Shown one piece after another: positions 27,380-39,249 of a stretch of 64,000 bases of DNA; the stretch's first letter is position 1; every line of letters starts with the position of its first letter. The position numbers and the translations under genes are program-made. Origin of the DNA: Salminus brasiliensis (taxonomy: Eukaryota > Chordata > Actinopteri > Characiformes > Bryconidae); contig NC_132899.1 in NCBI RefSeq assembly GCF_030463535.1, forward strand, positions 15,409,490 through 15,473,489. Reading direction: 5' to 3'. Below the pieces are notes generated by a model. That model had not been told where the DNA came from, searched no databases, and worked only from the letters and a program-made list of their open reading frames with translations.

Positions 27380-27790
27380 TTCTTTAACCTGCCAGTCCCT
27401 TTATGGTTACTAAACTTTTTGGTCCTCATGTTGGCAAATCGCACTAGCAAGACCCCAAAAATGACCAAAATCTTTGAATCAAGACTAAAAGCTGCCAAAA
27501 GCTCTCCTATACCTGTACTACTTTAGCAATTAACCACAACTGAGTGAACACCTGTAAAGCCCTAGGTCTCAAACATCTAGAAAAGCTGAGATATCAGTCA
27601 ATTCCAAGTTTCTAAGACATCACTGCAACACAATGAGAGCCATTATCAACAAACTGAGAACCCTAGCAACCATGGTGCATCTTCACAGAAAGTAGCTGGC
27701 CTGTCAAAATTCCCCAAAGGCCACAGCAGCAGCAAATTATTTAAGAAAGTTCTGGATGGTCACTAAGGCCCAGGAATGTCACTAGAGATA
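27380..27790 (+). mobile_element. Tc1-like transposase fragment (decayed)
   Basis: Around 27600-27700 the plus strand reads KFLRHHCNTMRAIINKLR, a helix-turn-helix block typical of Tc1-like transposases, followed by a decayed linker. No intact frame. Confidence 0.5.
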
Positions 27791-28080
27791 TTTATAGTCG
27801 GGGATAGTTGGGCCAGGTCTTTACTTGGGGATCTGGGGCAGGACTCCTTCTACATAAATAAAAAGCCTCTAAAATGTCCGTTCATCATGATTGTTTAAAG
27901 TAGCAACAGATGTAAAATCAATAAAAAAATATGCATATTTAGGGAACATGCCACATCTGTCTCTTCAGACACAGATTAGACTTTTACCATCAACTTCAAA
28001 CAGACAGAGATTAACCAGGAACTGAAGTCAAATAATACTTTTTTCAAATGTTAAAATACACAGACAGCAGACTGATAAAC

Positions 28081-28660
28081 TACACTGACAAAATAATGGG
28101 ACACCCGCTCATTCATTGTTTCTTCCGAAATCAATGATATTAAATAGAGTTTATCCTGCTTTTTTCTCGGAAAGGCTTTCTACAAGATTTTGGAGAAGCA
28201 CTGCTGTATGGATTTGATTGCATTCAGCAAACCCACCTCATCCCCAACTCATCCAAAAGGTACTGGATGAAGAGTCATCATCCAGAGAACACAGCTCCAC
28301 TTGTTTGCACTGATTATCTGCACGTTTCATTACAAAGAGTGTACTCAGTCTTATTTAATTAAATGGAATGAGGCACATTTTGAGTAAAAATCAAGGTACT
28401 CAGTATGGTAGAGTATTTCGATAGCATTGTAAAAAAATCACATTGTTGGTGCATTTTGTCTACATGACAAAATATTGCAAGAAATATTGTTGATCGTAAA
28501 TATGTCTTTAAATATCGTGATATAAAATTTTTCCATATCTCCCAGCTAGTTCCACTGCTCCACAACTCATTCTGGGGGGGCTTTATACCACTGAAGCCCA
28601 CACCTGGTATCCGTATGAAACATTTGGACATTGTAACTGATCAGAACTGCTCCATCAGTC
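28081..28660. mobile_element. Tc1-type MITE split by a second insertion
   Basis: Left part 28081-28312 begins tacactgacaaaataatggg and includes ggtactggatgaagagtc and agaacacagctccact. The right part resumes at about 28548 with ttccactgctccacaactc and ggggggctttatacc. In undisturbed copies of this fish repeat the two parts are contiguous. Confidence 0.55.
28313..28547. mobile_element. Insertion nested in the MITE
   Basis: About 235 bp of unrelated AT-rich sequence separates the two MITE halves. Its right end (aaatatcgtgatataaaat, ttccatatctcccagct) is the inverse of the gggctgggcgatatgg-type terminus, so a second non-autonomous element jumped into the first. Confidence 0.5.
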
Positions 28661-29261
28661 CTGTTAGTCTCTTTCAGCTTCTTTCTCATTCACTCTTTCC
28701 ATGTAACAAATTGTATTATTACCCAGATTCCCAAGCTTATATCAATCAGGCAAAATCTTAAACACTTACTTCATCTTCAACAAGCTGACAAATACAAACT
28801 GATCAAACTTCCTTGTGAAAAAAAAAGAAGAAAACTAACAACAAACTGCTCCGGAATCAAAACTTTAGTTTAAATATATCTAGGGGTTCCCAAGCATTTT
28901 TTTTTTTCAGGCAAATCTCACACTTGTGAACTTTGTTTCCGCATTTCATTTACCAGTCTTCACACATACCTGTAAGCTATATGTACTGTACATTCTCTGT
29001 GGGACTGCACTGTACAATGTACATGTATCTAGCGGAGCTGAACAGCATTTAGTGTCCCAAAGCCTCGCAAAATAATGTGGGCTTAGGATTAAGACTGGAT
29101 GGTTTGTAACATGGGATCAGGAGAACAACAATGAAACTGTAGGTCTCTAGGCCTTTGGTTATGGTTAGGATCATGAAAATACTACGGACCAACAGAACCA
29201 AGAATGCTTATGAAAAAGCACCAGAACACATTGTTCCCAGAGGATCATCCAGATTAAGCAG

Positions 29262-29425
29262 TTACATTCTCCTTGGTTAGCAATGGTTTCTGAGGTGCTA
29301 TTCTGAAATGGAGCCCATTATTGCTCTGTGTTTTATGGTCATGAACATGAAGCTTAGCTGAAGCAAGACCTGAAGACCTGTAGTTCTTCCGATGTTGTTC
29401 TAGGGTTCTAGGGTAAGGTTGCTTA
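29262..29425 (-). mobile_element. Tc1-like element fragment
   Basis: Aligns with the beginning of the element in enpp7 intron 1 (43722 onward): ccttggttagcaatggttt, gaacatgaagcttagctgaa, and gttctagggttct. Inverted relative to the transposase sense strand. Confidence 0.45.
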
Positions 29426-29964
29426 TGGAGAAATATGACTACTGTTCTAAATGTTTTCCATTTGGACAGTATGGCTCCGAGGGTGGGGTCCTAGAGCCTT
29501 ACGACTTTGTAATTTTTTTTAACCTTTTTATAACTGGTAGGCATCCACAAGCGTTTTTCTGAGGCATTCAGATATTTTTCCCCCTTTTTTGTGACAGGAG
29601 ACAGGACAACCTGTGTGCTGCCAATTTCACTCTGCTTAAAAAATATATAAAAGTGAATTTTGGACAGGGAGGGCACAAACAAAAGCTGGTCGCTAACTAA
29701 TGCACTCACACTTACAGTTACTGATCATTGATCCTAATTAGCTCTTCAATTTGTTTGTATTATCTAGGGGGGTAAACACATTTTCACACCTGAAGAGATC
29801 ATTAATAGCATGCACATAAAAGATGCACCAAGCTTTAGTGTCAGTTGTCAAGTTACCTATCAGAATCCTAACAGATTCTATTCATATACTACTACTATAA
29901 TCCACTGTAAAACCACACAAATACAATGTGAATGTGAACAAATTTTCATGGCACTGTATGAATG

Positions 29965-29969
<5 letters not shown>

Positions 29970-30040
<71 letters not shown>
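29970..30040. repeat. (CA)n microsatellite, 71 bp
   Basis: The longest pure CA tract in the window. Confidence 0.96.
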
Positions 30041-30043
<3 letters not shown>

Positions 30044-30159
30044 TTGATTGATATTTGATTGCACTGTATCCCCCCAAAACAACACTGTTGCTGTTATTGG
30101 TCCTACGCTGTAGTGGACATTCACTTGTTGAGGTTATGCAGGGCCTGGAGTGTGTGTGT

Positions 30160-30720
30160 GAGTGTACCCAGCCCTCCCGGACACCCACGACATCTCTATC
30201 TGCCCAGTCGCGACATGCCATTAGCATAAACAAGCGGCTGTGGCCATGTCTACCTGTCACGGCCCTGTCAGTTCGTGGCTGCAGAAGAGAGCACGGTGCA
30301 TTAACCCGGCCAACTTATCTCCCACACTGTCCACAGAGGGGGGGGGATTACTGCGCAAGAATTGCTTTCATGGGCCCTGTCACTCCTGGCTGATTAGAAG
30401 GCCGTCTGCTCTTCCATCACCCAGCAGACATTAGGGAATCCCGCCTGTTTGCATGTCCTCCACCGCCAGCACCCAGACCTGGCGCATTGCATCCAGAACA
30501 CTAATTGGCCACTGTCATTATCCCAAATCCAGATAACTGGACGTGACTTGTTAGGAACTGGCACCTCTACCTCTTCATTAATAAACGGCAGCTCCCCCAC
30601 CTAAGACTCAATAGGCAGGTGATCCACGCACGGCAGGGCCTGGGCGCTCTGCAGCTGTGCTATTAGCACTGCGAGGCTAATCCATGGCAAGAAGCTCGAG
30701 GTCAAATCGAACTGGCTTCA
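30160..30720. promoter_or_regulatory. Candidate conserved non-coding element
   Basis: About 560 bp of unique sequence, markedly less AT-rich than its surroundings, with no transposon signature and no exon. It includes gcattagcataaacaag, acactaattggccactgtc and ttcattaataaacgg. Its boundaries against the microsatellite and a Tc1 fragment are sharp. Function is inference. Confidence 0.35.
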
Positions 30721-30807
30721 AAGCAGCATTTCTACACTACTCGCTTAATTAGACCAGAAATATAACACTGATGGTTTATATTATATGTGATTCACAAGAC
30801 AGGCTAG

Positions 30808-31045
30808 TGGCCTGTGCAAACGTTTGGCCACCTTACAGAGTCAGAAAAATCACAGCTATTATTGCCAGCTACAAGGCATTCTTGTAGTTCTAGTAGGATT
30901 TTCTCCCACACTTTTGTGCAGAAGGCCTATAGTTCTGACATGTTCTTGGGTCACCTTGCATAGACAGCTTGTTTTAAGTCTTGTTTAGGTCAGGGGGACT
31001 GTGAGGGCCTATCCAAAAGCTTTAGTCTGTCTCTTGGCTCTATTT
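30808..31045 (-). mobile_element. Tc1-like element fragment
   Basis: Opens with cctgtgcaaacgtttggcc and contains ggattttctcccacact, cttgggtcaccttgca and ttaggtcaggggg, in the order of a known teleost Tc1-like element read from its terminus, antisense to the transposase. Confidence 0.55.
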
Positions 31046-31914
31046 TAAACTGGGCTTTAATAAGGGTGTAGTAATACAGTGGGATTCATACTTTCAGCAC
31101 TATATAATTGGTATTATTAGTAATTCAATTATTTTCTTAAGAGCAGAAACAGCCAGCTGGACCTACAGCGTATGATGCTGTAGGCAGGAAACATTACATT
31201 TCAAGGTTAGCTGGACTCTCTTCCCTGTTCAGTCACTTTGAATACCCATGTGTTATAAAGTCTTTTTTTCTCTTGGATTAACTGACTGCTGAACACAACA
31301 CACAGCACATACTCATGTCTAGCAACAGAAACAGGCACACTTGCTAGTCTCTTTCTATTAGAGATTACACTAAGGCTTGTGTTAAGTTTGCACATCTGAT
31401 GCCGCTTGCTCTATGGAGCAATCCGGGCAGCTCCCACCAGATTGCAGGGTGACATGCTCTTCGCCTCACCTTGTTTTTCATCCCCTCAACACAGCGTGCG
31501 TACCAGAAAACATGCCATTTTTATAATTGCCTGATGTCTAGTAAATGCCATTCAGCCTACCCCTGTTGCTTATCTAGTTATGATAGGAACCGGTACCATC
31601 CCAGATGGCCCTTAAAGAGGAGAGGTGTTTCCTGATGAAAACCCTGCCCTCTGACCTGGAGAGAGCAGCAGCCCAGTTATCGTCCCCCACAAAAGCCCAG
31701 CATTATAGAGAGTGGCCTTCTACTGGCAGTAAAACATGGAAACACATTTCTATTGAGGCAAACGGCAGAATGGATATGAAGCAAAACACAAGTACTGTAA
31801 CTGAAATCAATTCTGGGACCTAATTTGTCAAAAATGATATTGCAAGTTGTGATATTGATTTCTTCTCTTCTAGTTTCATTCTGAATGTTTGAAGCTTTCA
31901 CCCTTTTATTCCTA

Positions 31915-31985
31915 TTAGTGCTGGGTGATATATCGTCTAATCAGGTGTACGATTCTATTGACGTACCATGATATTGCTTTTCAAT
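31915..31985. mobile_element. Fragment of the gggctgggcgatatgg repeat family
   Basis: Contains tagtgctgggtgatatatcg followed by catgatattgctttt, a decayed version of the family seen at 11380. Confidence 0.4.
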
Positions 31986-32000
31986 TTTAGTGATAACTGC

Positions 32001-32460
32001 AGTCATAAACACTACAAGTCCAAAGGTTTATAGACACCAGCTCATCTTGTTTCTTTTGAAATCCAGGGTACGAATAAAAAACCTCGTCCTAAATCCCTTG
32101 TTGAAACAGCCCCCACTCTTTTGGGAAGGACTTACATCAGATAATGCGTATATTTCTGTGGGAATTTCATTGCATTCAGCCACACAAACATTAGTGAAGT
32201 CAGTGAGTGATGCTGGATGAAGAGTTTGGGATTACAAATGACACTCCACATCTCCCCAAAATGTACTCAGTGGTGCTGCATCACTCAAAAAAAAACAAAA
32301 AAAACAACAAACGTTATATAGACCTTTATATCGTTTTATATCCTTGGTATTGGGCATTCCAATTTAATTTGGCAGTGCTTTTCTATATACAGCTCTATAC
32401 AAGCTGTATATGAGCAACCAGTGTCAACAATGGGTGCACCTTAAAGTGGCTGACTTGACC
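32001..32460. mobile_element. Tc1-type MITE, diverged copy
   Basis: Begins cactacaagtccaaaggttt, like the terminus at 56735, and has gtcaacaatgggtgcacc near 32425, like the internal part of that element. The copy is decayed and its far end is uncertain. Confidence 0.4.
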
Positions 32461-32464
32461 AGTT

Positions 32465-34001
32465 ACAAATGGTGAGATTTCTGCTCTTTTCTGTTTCCTC
32501 TGTTGGGTTTGGATTGGGCAGGAGTATACTGAAAAATGCTAAGGTCAATTGAGACTTAGTGTAGCTAAGTGTAGTTGATCTCCCGAGGCCTAGGTTGGAT
32601 TCTATAAAGCCTATCCGGTTAATCCAGTTACCATGGACACTTCCAGTTGAATATAGCATCTCATCCATAATCTACGATCTCACACAAATTCAAAGTCCAC
32701 AACTGATCAGAGCAGGGTGTTTGACAGAACATTAAACCTTATCCAGATGAATAAAAAAGCCTACTGCCACTGTATTGTTTGCACTGTCAATCACATCATG
32801 GTCTGAAATGTCCACACAGTCCTTATCTGGGAGATGTTTTTTTCCCCTAATCTAACTTTGGTTAATGAACAAGACTTTATTCTGGGACAGTTCTATTAGT
32901 CCATTTACCATCCATGAGCTTTTGTCTTTTGACACAATGTAAAGGACAACTTTTTGTGAGACAAAGTTGATAGACTCATTAACTTTATTATGCACTTACA
33001 TCTTATTTGGAAACCATGATACATAAATTGTCCCAATATTGTTGAGTGCTGATTCTTACTTAGGATGTACAGGTGCGTTCATTAAACAGTAGTGTACACA
33101 ACTTTCACATTTATATTCATTGTTAAGTCGCAGGTGGGCTGGTGGGTGGGTTGTTTGTGAAGGTCCATGGATGGAACATCGAGAGGATGCAGCCAATTTA
33201 ATGCAGACCTGATTTGCCTTGATCTGTAAAGTAAATTTAAATGAGGTTTTTTTTCCTAACTGTGGGGGAATGGGCTGCAGATGGATGCCCTCTCAGCAGC
33301 CGGCTGCTTTGAAAAGAACGACTTTTTAAATTACCCATAAATCACTGTCAGCACACAAGGGGCCGCTGTTCCAGTGGCCAGCCAACAGTCAGAGGAGGGC
33401 GCTAAAGGTGGCACAGCAATCTCAGACCCTCTGCCATGCCTCACTGCACCACTCCAGGTACGCACACATAAATACACACACATTTCCAAACTGCACTACG
33501 GAGACACACTCCCGCATAAACACACATAGACGACATAGCTATGCTGCGAACAAATGTACACTGACAGAGAAATGTTTTAGGAATGAGGGACGAGTGATCT
33601 GACCGGCAGATGTTGATAATATTAATATGGGAATGCAATCTCAGACCCTGCTGGCAGTCCTCAAAGCCTCACTGAAAGCACCTCAAACATGCAGACACAA
33701 ACAAAACAGATGAGTAAAACCATAAAAGGCAATTTTTATGAACTGTAAACATCTTGTGAAGGTTAATGTGGTGCATTTTAAACATGTAATTGAAACAATA
33801 TAAGGAATAAAAAAAATAAAATATGATAAGCCATTTCCCTAAAAAAATTCGTTCCCACAGTGCCACACAGTTTATACTGTGGTGACCTGAGTGCATAGGA
33901 CAAGGAGAAGAACTAGAATACAGAGAAAATAGTAGTGTACCAATTTGTTACCTCCCATAACTACTTAAACAAATATACACTTGCATTTCAGAAGCCAAAA
34001 A

Positions 34002-34004
<3 letters not shown>
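32465..34004. other. Gene-free stretch
   Basis: No exon recognised. 33200-33420 is unique and balanced in composition (ggctgcagatggatgccct, aattacccataaatcactg) and may be regulatory. Confidence 0.35.

Positions 34005-34050
<46 letters not shown>
34005..34050. repeat. (CA)n microsatellite
   Basis: A pure CA tract of about 46 bp. Confidence 0.95.
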
Positions 34051-34052
<2 letters not shown>

Positions 34053-34489
34053 CTACTATCAGAAATACCACAGAGTGAATCTAGCATGATCTAATTTTCA
34101 GAGCTAACCAAAACACCTTTTGAGGACAGAACACGTGGAGAGTGTGTTTCCACTGAAAGCATGTTGAATTGGTCTTTACACAAACAGATGGCGGTACCCT
34201 TTATGGTCGTATGGCAGACACTAGCCTCGTCACCATGGAAATACTTTTTCTACTTAGCATTCAGAAACATCTTCGATTTACCAGCATAAATTGCCATGGT
34301 ACAACTGTCTGTGTCCATTCCACTCAGTCTAACTCTCCTAATATAAGGATGACATGTCTACTGCCAACCAGCACCGTACATCTTTAGCGCTGCACGTCAG
34401 ATGCTCAAGAAGCAAAGACCGACCAGCAAACATGGCCAGACATGCATATGCATTTTCAGCTCAGTCTGTGCAAGTGGAATATCTTTAGA

Positions 34490-34770
34490 GACGGTTCAAC
34501 CTTAATGACAGGTAATTAGTCAGCTGCAGCTTTGGTGGAGTTTGAAAAGCTGATGACAGCATATGTCCCAGTGATAAACAGCGCAGTGTGAGACAGAGGC
34601 GGCGGAGGAAGCCAGCCATGCTGCATTCATCTGTTACACTCACAATTAACGCACTTAATTAATGGGAGAGATATCAGTATTAGATCCGTATGTGACTGCC
34701 GCTGTGTAACAGCATTTGCCGTTAAAAGAAATTAAGCAATAACCGTTGATTACAAAGTGGTACAGCACAG
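34490..34770. promoter_or_regulatory. Candidate conserved non-coding element
   Basis: Unique sequence with clustered TAAT cores (acaggtaattagtcagctgc at about 34508, cacttaattaatggg at about 34651) and E-box-like CAGCTG. No coding frame or repeat. Enhancer function is inference. Confidence 0.33.
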
Positions 34771-34779
34771 AAAGTGATT

Positions 34780-37700
34780 CTTACAAATGACTACAAAGCA
34801 CAACCAGGATATTACTGCACTGCAGCATTACAGCAACCGAATTCTTCAGAGTCAACGCTAAATAAATCAGCATATTTATGCTGTACACACCCGTCCCGTG
34901 GTACTGCTTGTAAATTTAATAGCATAAAATATACAGTAAATGCATTTTTTTAAGAGACAAATCAAAAAGATATTCACTGTTTACATTCTACTCGTCTTCT
35001 AGTTCAGTGAAGCTCTGAATGCTCACCATCCATGAAGGGTGATGACAAGCCAGGTTACAATGAGCTCCGCACAATCCAAACCACAATCCACCAGAATACT
35101 TCCACAGTCAGGCTATTCCCATAAGAAGATAAATAAAAGGGGGAAATAAGTGTTTTCCAGGGAAAGTAAATATGAAGAGTTTCATTCCAAAATCCTGTAT
35201 ATCAATTTGTACAAAAAATGAATATAAAAGAGGTTTAAGCAGAATAACTGCAGCAACCAGAGATTTCAAAACCTCCAGGGATGTTGCCTTGTTGATGGGA
35301 AAGGTCACCAGAGAATGGTCAGACTGATTTATGCATAACCACTTTGTTCAACTGTGGTGAGCAGAGAAGCATCCCGGAATGAACAACGCATCAAACCTTG
35401 AGGATTTTGGGGCGTTGGATGGGTTCCCCTCTATCAGTCAAGAACAGACAGCTGAAGCTGCAGTGGGCAGAGGCTTGCTAACATTAGACAGCTACTGAGG
35501 CACAGAGATGGTAGGCTGAGAATCTGGTATCAACAGCATGAATCCACTGATCTAACCTGCCTTGTGTCAACAGTCCAGTCCTTTTTACACAGGGATAAAA
35601 CAGTATGTTTAAACCTACAACCAAATACAGAAACTTCAGAAGTCTAAAAGAGAATCCACTATAATTTCTATAGAATTAAATGGTTATGGTATAAAGAAAA
35701 GTCAATTCCAATGCTTTATTCTATATTCTAGAGAAACTTACTGAGCCAAATTCGTTCACAGCAGTGGTAAATAGAATCAGAGCTCTCAAAGCTCTCTCAC
35801 AGAAACATAGTACACGAAATGGTTAGGATTATGCTACATAATTTAGCCTGAGACATTGCTTAACAACATCTTTGAAAAGATCTTGTTTTTTTACAGTCAT
35901 GTTTGGAAAAAATGCTGCATAGCAAAATAGTTTCCACAGTAAATATTTTAACATTATCACATCAAAACTCATGTAGGTTCATTGGTAGTTTTACATAGTA
36001 AATAAAATGGCTTTATTTGTGTTACAGATGGTTTCCATCCCTACTACTGTGAAGTAAAGAAATCGGAGTCAGCGAGTGCACGTAGGACAAGACATGACCT
36101 TAGTCACCAGAGAGGCCAGTGTGGTTCTACAGTTCTGAAGCTGGTTAAGCGATAGTTCTGTGAAGAGAGCTTAGATGGGTGTGGGTCTAGGGTGACAGAC
36201 TGCTGAGCCTGCTGTAGGTGTTGTGGGCTTAATTCAGTGAAACACTGACAAAGGGTGGTGCCTACCTGATGACCCCTGTAAAGAGCTTGCAATGTAGTGT
36301 ATGAGTAAAATATGAGGGAAGGGAATGACCTGGGTCTTATGCATAACACTCTGTATTCAACTGTTACTGTAGTATTTCACTCTACAATGAATAACTGCAC
36401 ATCAAACCACTCTGAATGACTTTGTTTACATCTAAAAGCGCAGGATTATGCATAAAACATGAAAACCTAGTGGACTCGTCCATTAAACTTACAAATCAAA
36501 TACAGAAATGTGCAAACCAAACAGAGCAGCTGTGTCTGACCAACAGATGATTTTTACACCATAATGCAATGCCACACTACAACCATCAGTCACTTGCACC
36601 ATTTCACCGTCAAGCCTTAAAAGGCTCTACCCTTTTGAACCGAGGTCTCTTTTATCCTCAGTTCTTTAACCAGGTTAACGTATAGCAGTGGAACCATCAG
36701 GGGCTTACGATGTGTGTTATGAAGTGGCTTTCCAACCTGCAACGTAATAAACAGGAATGCTTGACAGAGGTTTCGGTGGAGTATTTGACGGCTTACTATG
36801 AGTTCTTTGAAGTGTCCAGCACAGGCTTAAGTGTAGTCTTGAGCAGAGCTTTACTCTGGCTTAATTCTAACCCCACTTGCACAGCGCTACAGAGAAACAA
36901 CCTTTTGTCCAGTTTTCAGTTACACCATCCATAAAACTCTCGAAATACCTTGACAAAGAAAATCTATCTGCAGTGCACCTAACGCAAAACTAAACCCTAT
37001 GCAGATGGAATGAACGCTATGCGTGTGCATGAACAAGTGGCCATGCATAGGTGCAACCAACTAGAAACAAGCACGGACTACTTTTTGCTCTGTAGGCTAT
37101 AGATCTGCAGGCTTTAGCTTTGGCAGCCTTATTAAACCAAACATGGTTGTACAAGACAAGAAGGCTGTTATCAATCCCCTTATCTTTACCTCGGTCTCTG
37201 GTTTTCTCACTCTTACACTTTACCCATATGCGCACACACACACAATGTGCTTCCCTTTACCTATGCAGGTGAAGATGAGTGAGTGAACTAAGCACTTATT
37301 ATGATAATGCCTTATCCTCACAAAGATTAGGTGTTCACCTTGGACCTCCTTCAAGGCCAAACACAAACCAGGTTTGCAGCTAACTGTCAAGTGGATCTGA
37401 CTGACTCAACTGATGCTACATCATAAAACACTACAGACCACCCTCTTGTAAGATGTGTTCTTCAGGTAGCACACACACAAGAAAGGGTCAAGCTCTATCC
37501 TGGGGCATAAGGCACTGCAGAATATACAGGCTGAATACACTGAAGGTCAAAAGGAATTGCTCACGTGTACGTATGGCATGCACTGATGTTCAGCTATGGT
37601 TATGTCTATTTCCTCTTTCTGGGTGGAGAATCACAAGAAATGCAAGTCCAGCTGCAAGACAATGCAATATGCAACATCAACATCAAGTGATGGAGAGGGT

Positions 37701-38950
37701 TGAGGATGAAGATGTTTAGGTCATGCTTAACCCAATGACATTTAAACATCAACTGAGTACTTGCGGGACTGTGTTGGGAAATGTGTGGAGAAAAAAATTC
37801 AATTATTATAGGAGGTGTGGACAGCAGTGAAGAATATGTGGGAAGAAATTAATTCAATCATGAAAATGTGATAAAAGGGGCACAAGGCAGTCATCAGTCC
37901 AGAGGAGGACTCATAAAATACTCCTAAACACCTGAGCAATCCTTTTGGACAGACAGTGTAAAGTGTTTAAGTTAACAAATGCATCACAAATGCATGTTTT
38001 ACTCACTGTACAGTATAAACACTTTGGCCACAGTCACTGAAGCCTACAGCAGTTTACCTGCAGAGGATGTAAGGACCCTCCTGAGGCTGAAGCCCCGAGG
38101 TTTTCTCGATGTTCACAGTCGCACCATACCTTCAGCACCAATCCTGAACACAGCATCATGTCATTTTTCTCTGGTTGTTTTAAACTGCTGCCACTGCAGC
38201 TCGCAAGTTGGGAGCTGAGCTGGTTTCTAAACCCCCACTGTTGACTTGTATTCTGGCAATTTCACCTTATAACTCGGACCATCTGTTTTTAGCAAAACAG
38301 CTACTTACTTACTGCTAATTAACTGCGGGGGCTGATGCGTATTTCTGACTTGAACCCACCTGAAAGCGGAAATGGCAAATCCAGGCCCAGAAAAGAAAAA
38401 TCCCCCTGCAGGATTTTGTTCCAACTGCCTGGGCAGCTCCGCTAGCTAGTGCTAGATCCTTACGCTGCAGCAGAGTTGCCCAGGCAGTTGGGTTAAAAAA
38501 AAACTTGGGGTGGAGTTTTACTTTCTGGACCTGGATTTGACACCATTGCCTGAATGTGTTTGGGAATCTTTGGGGATTCTTTGACACTCTTCTGTGCATT
38601 TCCATGGCTGCCAGCTCTCATGCACTGGTCCAAAAACATTCCATAAAGTTGGTGAAGTAATAAAGCTGTATACAGCTGCCGCTAAGGGGTTAAACACACG
38701 CAGAACCTCCCCTGCACCAGATTCTGCAGGAGTGAAACAGATGCTACATGCTAACTAGCTAGTCAACCAGAGGGTCCTTAGTTCAGGGCGCGCGGACCGT
38801 TACCCATAGCAACAGCAAATCAATGAGGGACGTCTCACAACTGACCTGTGCGGGGATAGGGAGAGCTCAGTAAACGGGGCGGGAACTGAGAACAGGTGAA
38901 AGGTACGGAGCCCCTAAAGTAGGGAGGTAGAAAAATAAAATGTAGAGATG
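34780..38950. other. Gene-free stretch
   Basis: Several short open frames (for example 36104-36349, 37453-37719, 38315-38605) without family similarity or splice context. 38330-38545 contains a partial internal inverted similarity (aactgcctgggcagctccgc against gttgcccaggcagttggg) that could fold back. Confidence 0.35.
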
Positions 38951-38954
38951 TAAA

Positions 38955-39242
38955 ACGATTGAAGTAATTCCCTTAATTAATAAATCATAGACTTAACTGG
39001 ATAAATCATTATATTTCAAAATCAGTTTCTTCAATTTAATAAATTGTTTCCTCGTTTAACTAAATTCTCTCTAAACAGAGGAGGCTATTTATTAAATTGA
39101 GGGAAATGATTGTTTAATTGAGGTAACAATTTATTAAATTGAGGGAAAGGACTGTAAAAGTGAGGTAACAATTTATTAATTTGAGGGAAATTATTGTTAA
39201 ATTGAGGTAACAATTTATTAAATTGAGGGAGCAGTTTAGGCC
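38955..39242. repeat. 42-bp tandem repeat (21-bp half units) flanked by inverted copies
   Basis: The 17-mer ATTTATTAAATTGAGGG or close variants starts at 39087, 39129, 39171 and 39213, a strict 42-bp period; within it TTAATTGAGGTAAC and TTAAATTGAGGGAA are 21-bp half units. Upstream, 39030-39060 and 38960-38995 carry the reverse complement of the same unit (tcaatttaataaattgtttc). Confidence 0.85.
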
Positions 39243-39249
39243 TCAATTT

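Noticed and set aside
29882..30260. Minus-strand open frames with long Cys-Val runs
   Set aside because: Readings of the 71-bp CA microsatellite, not proteins.
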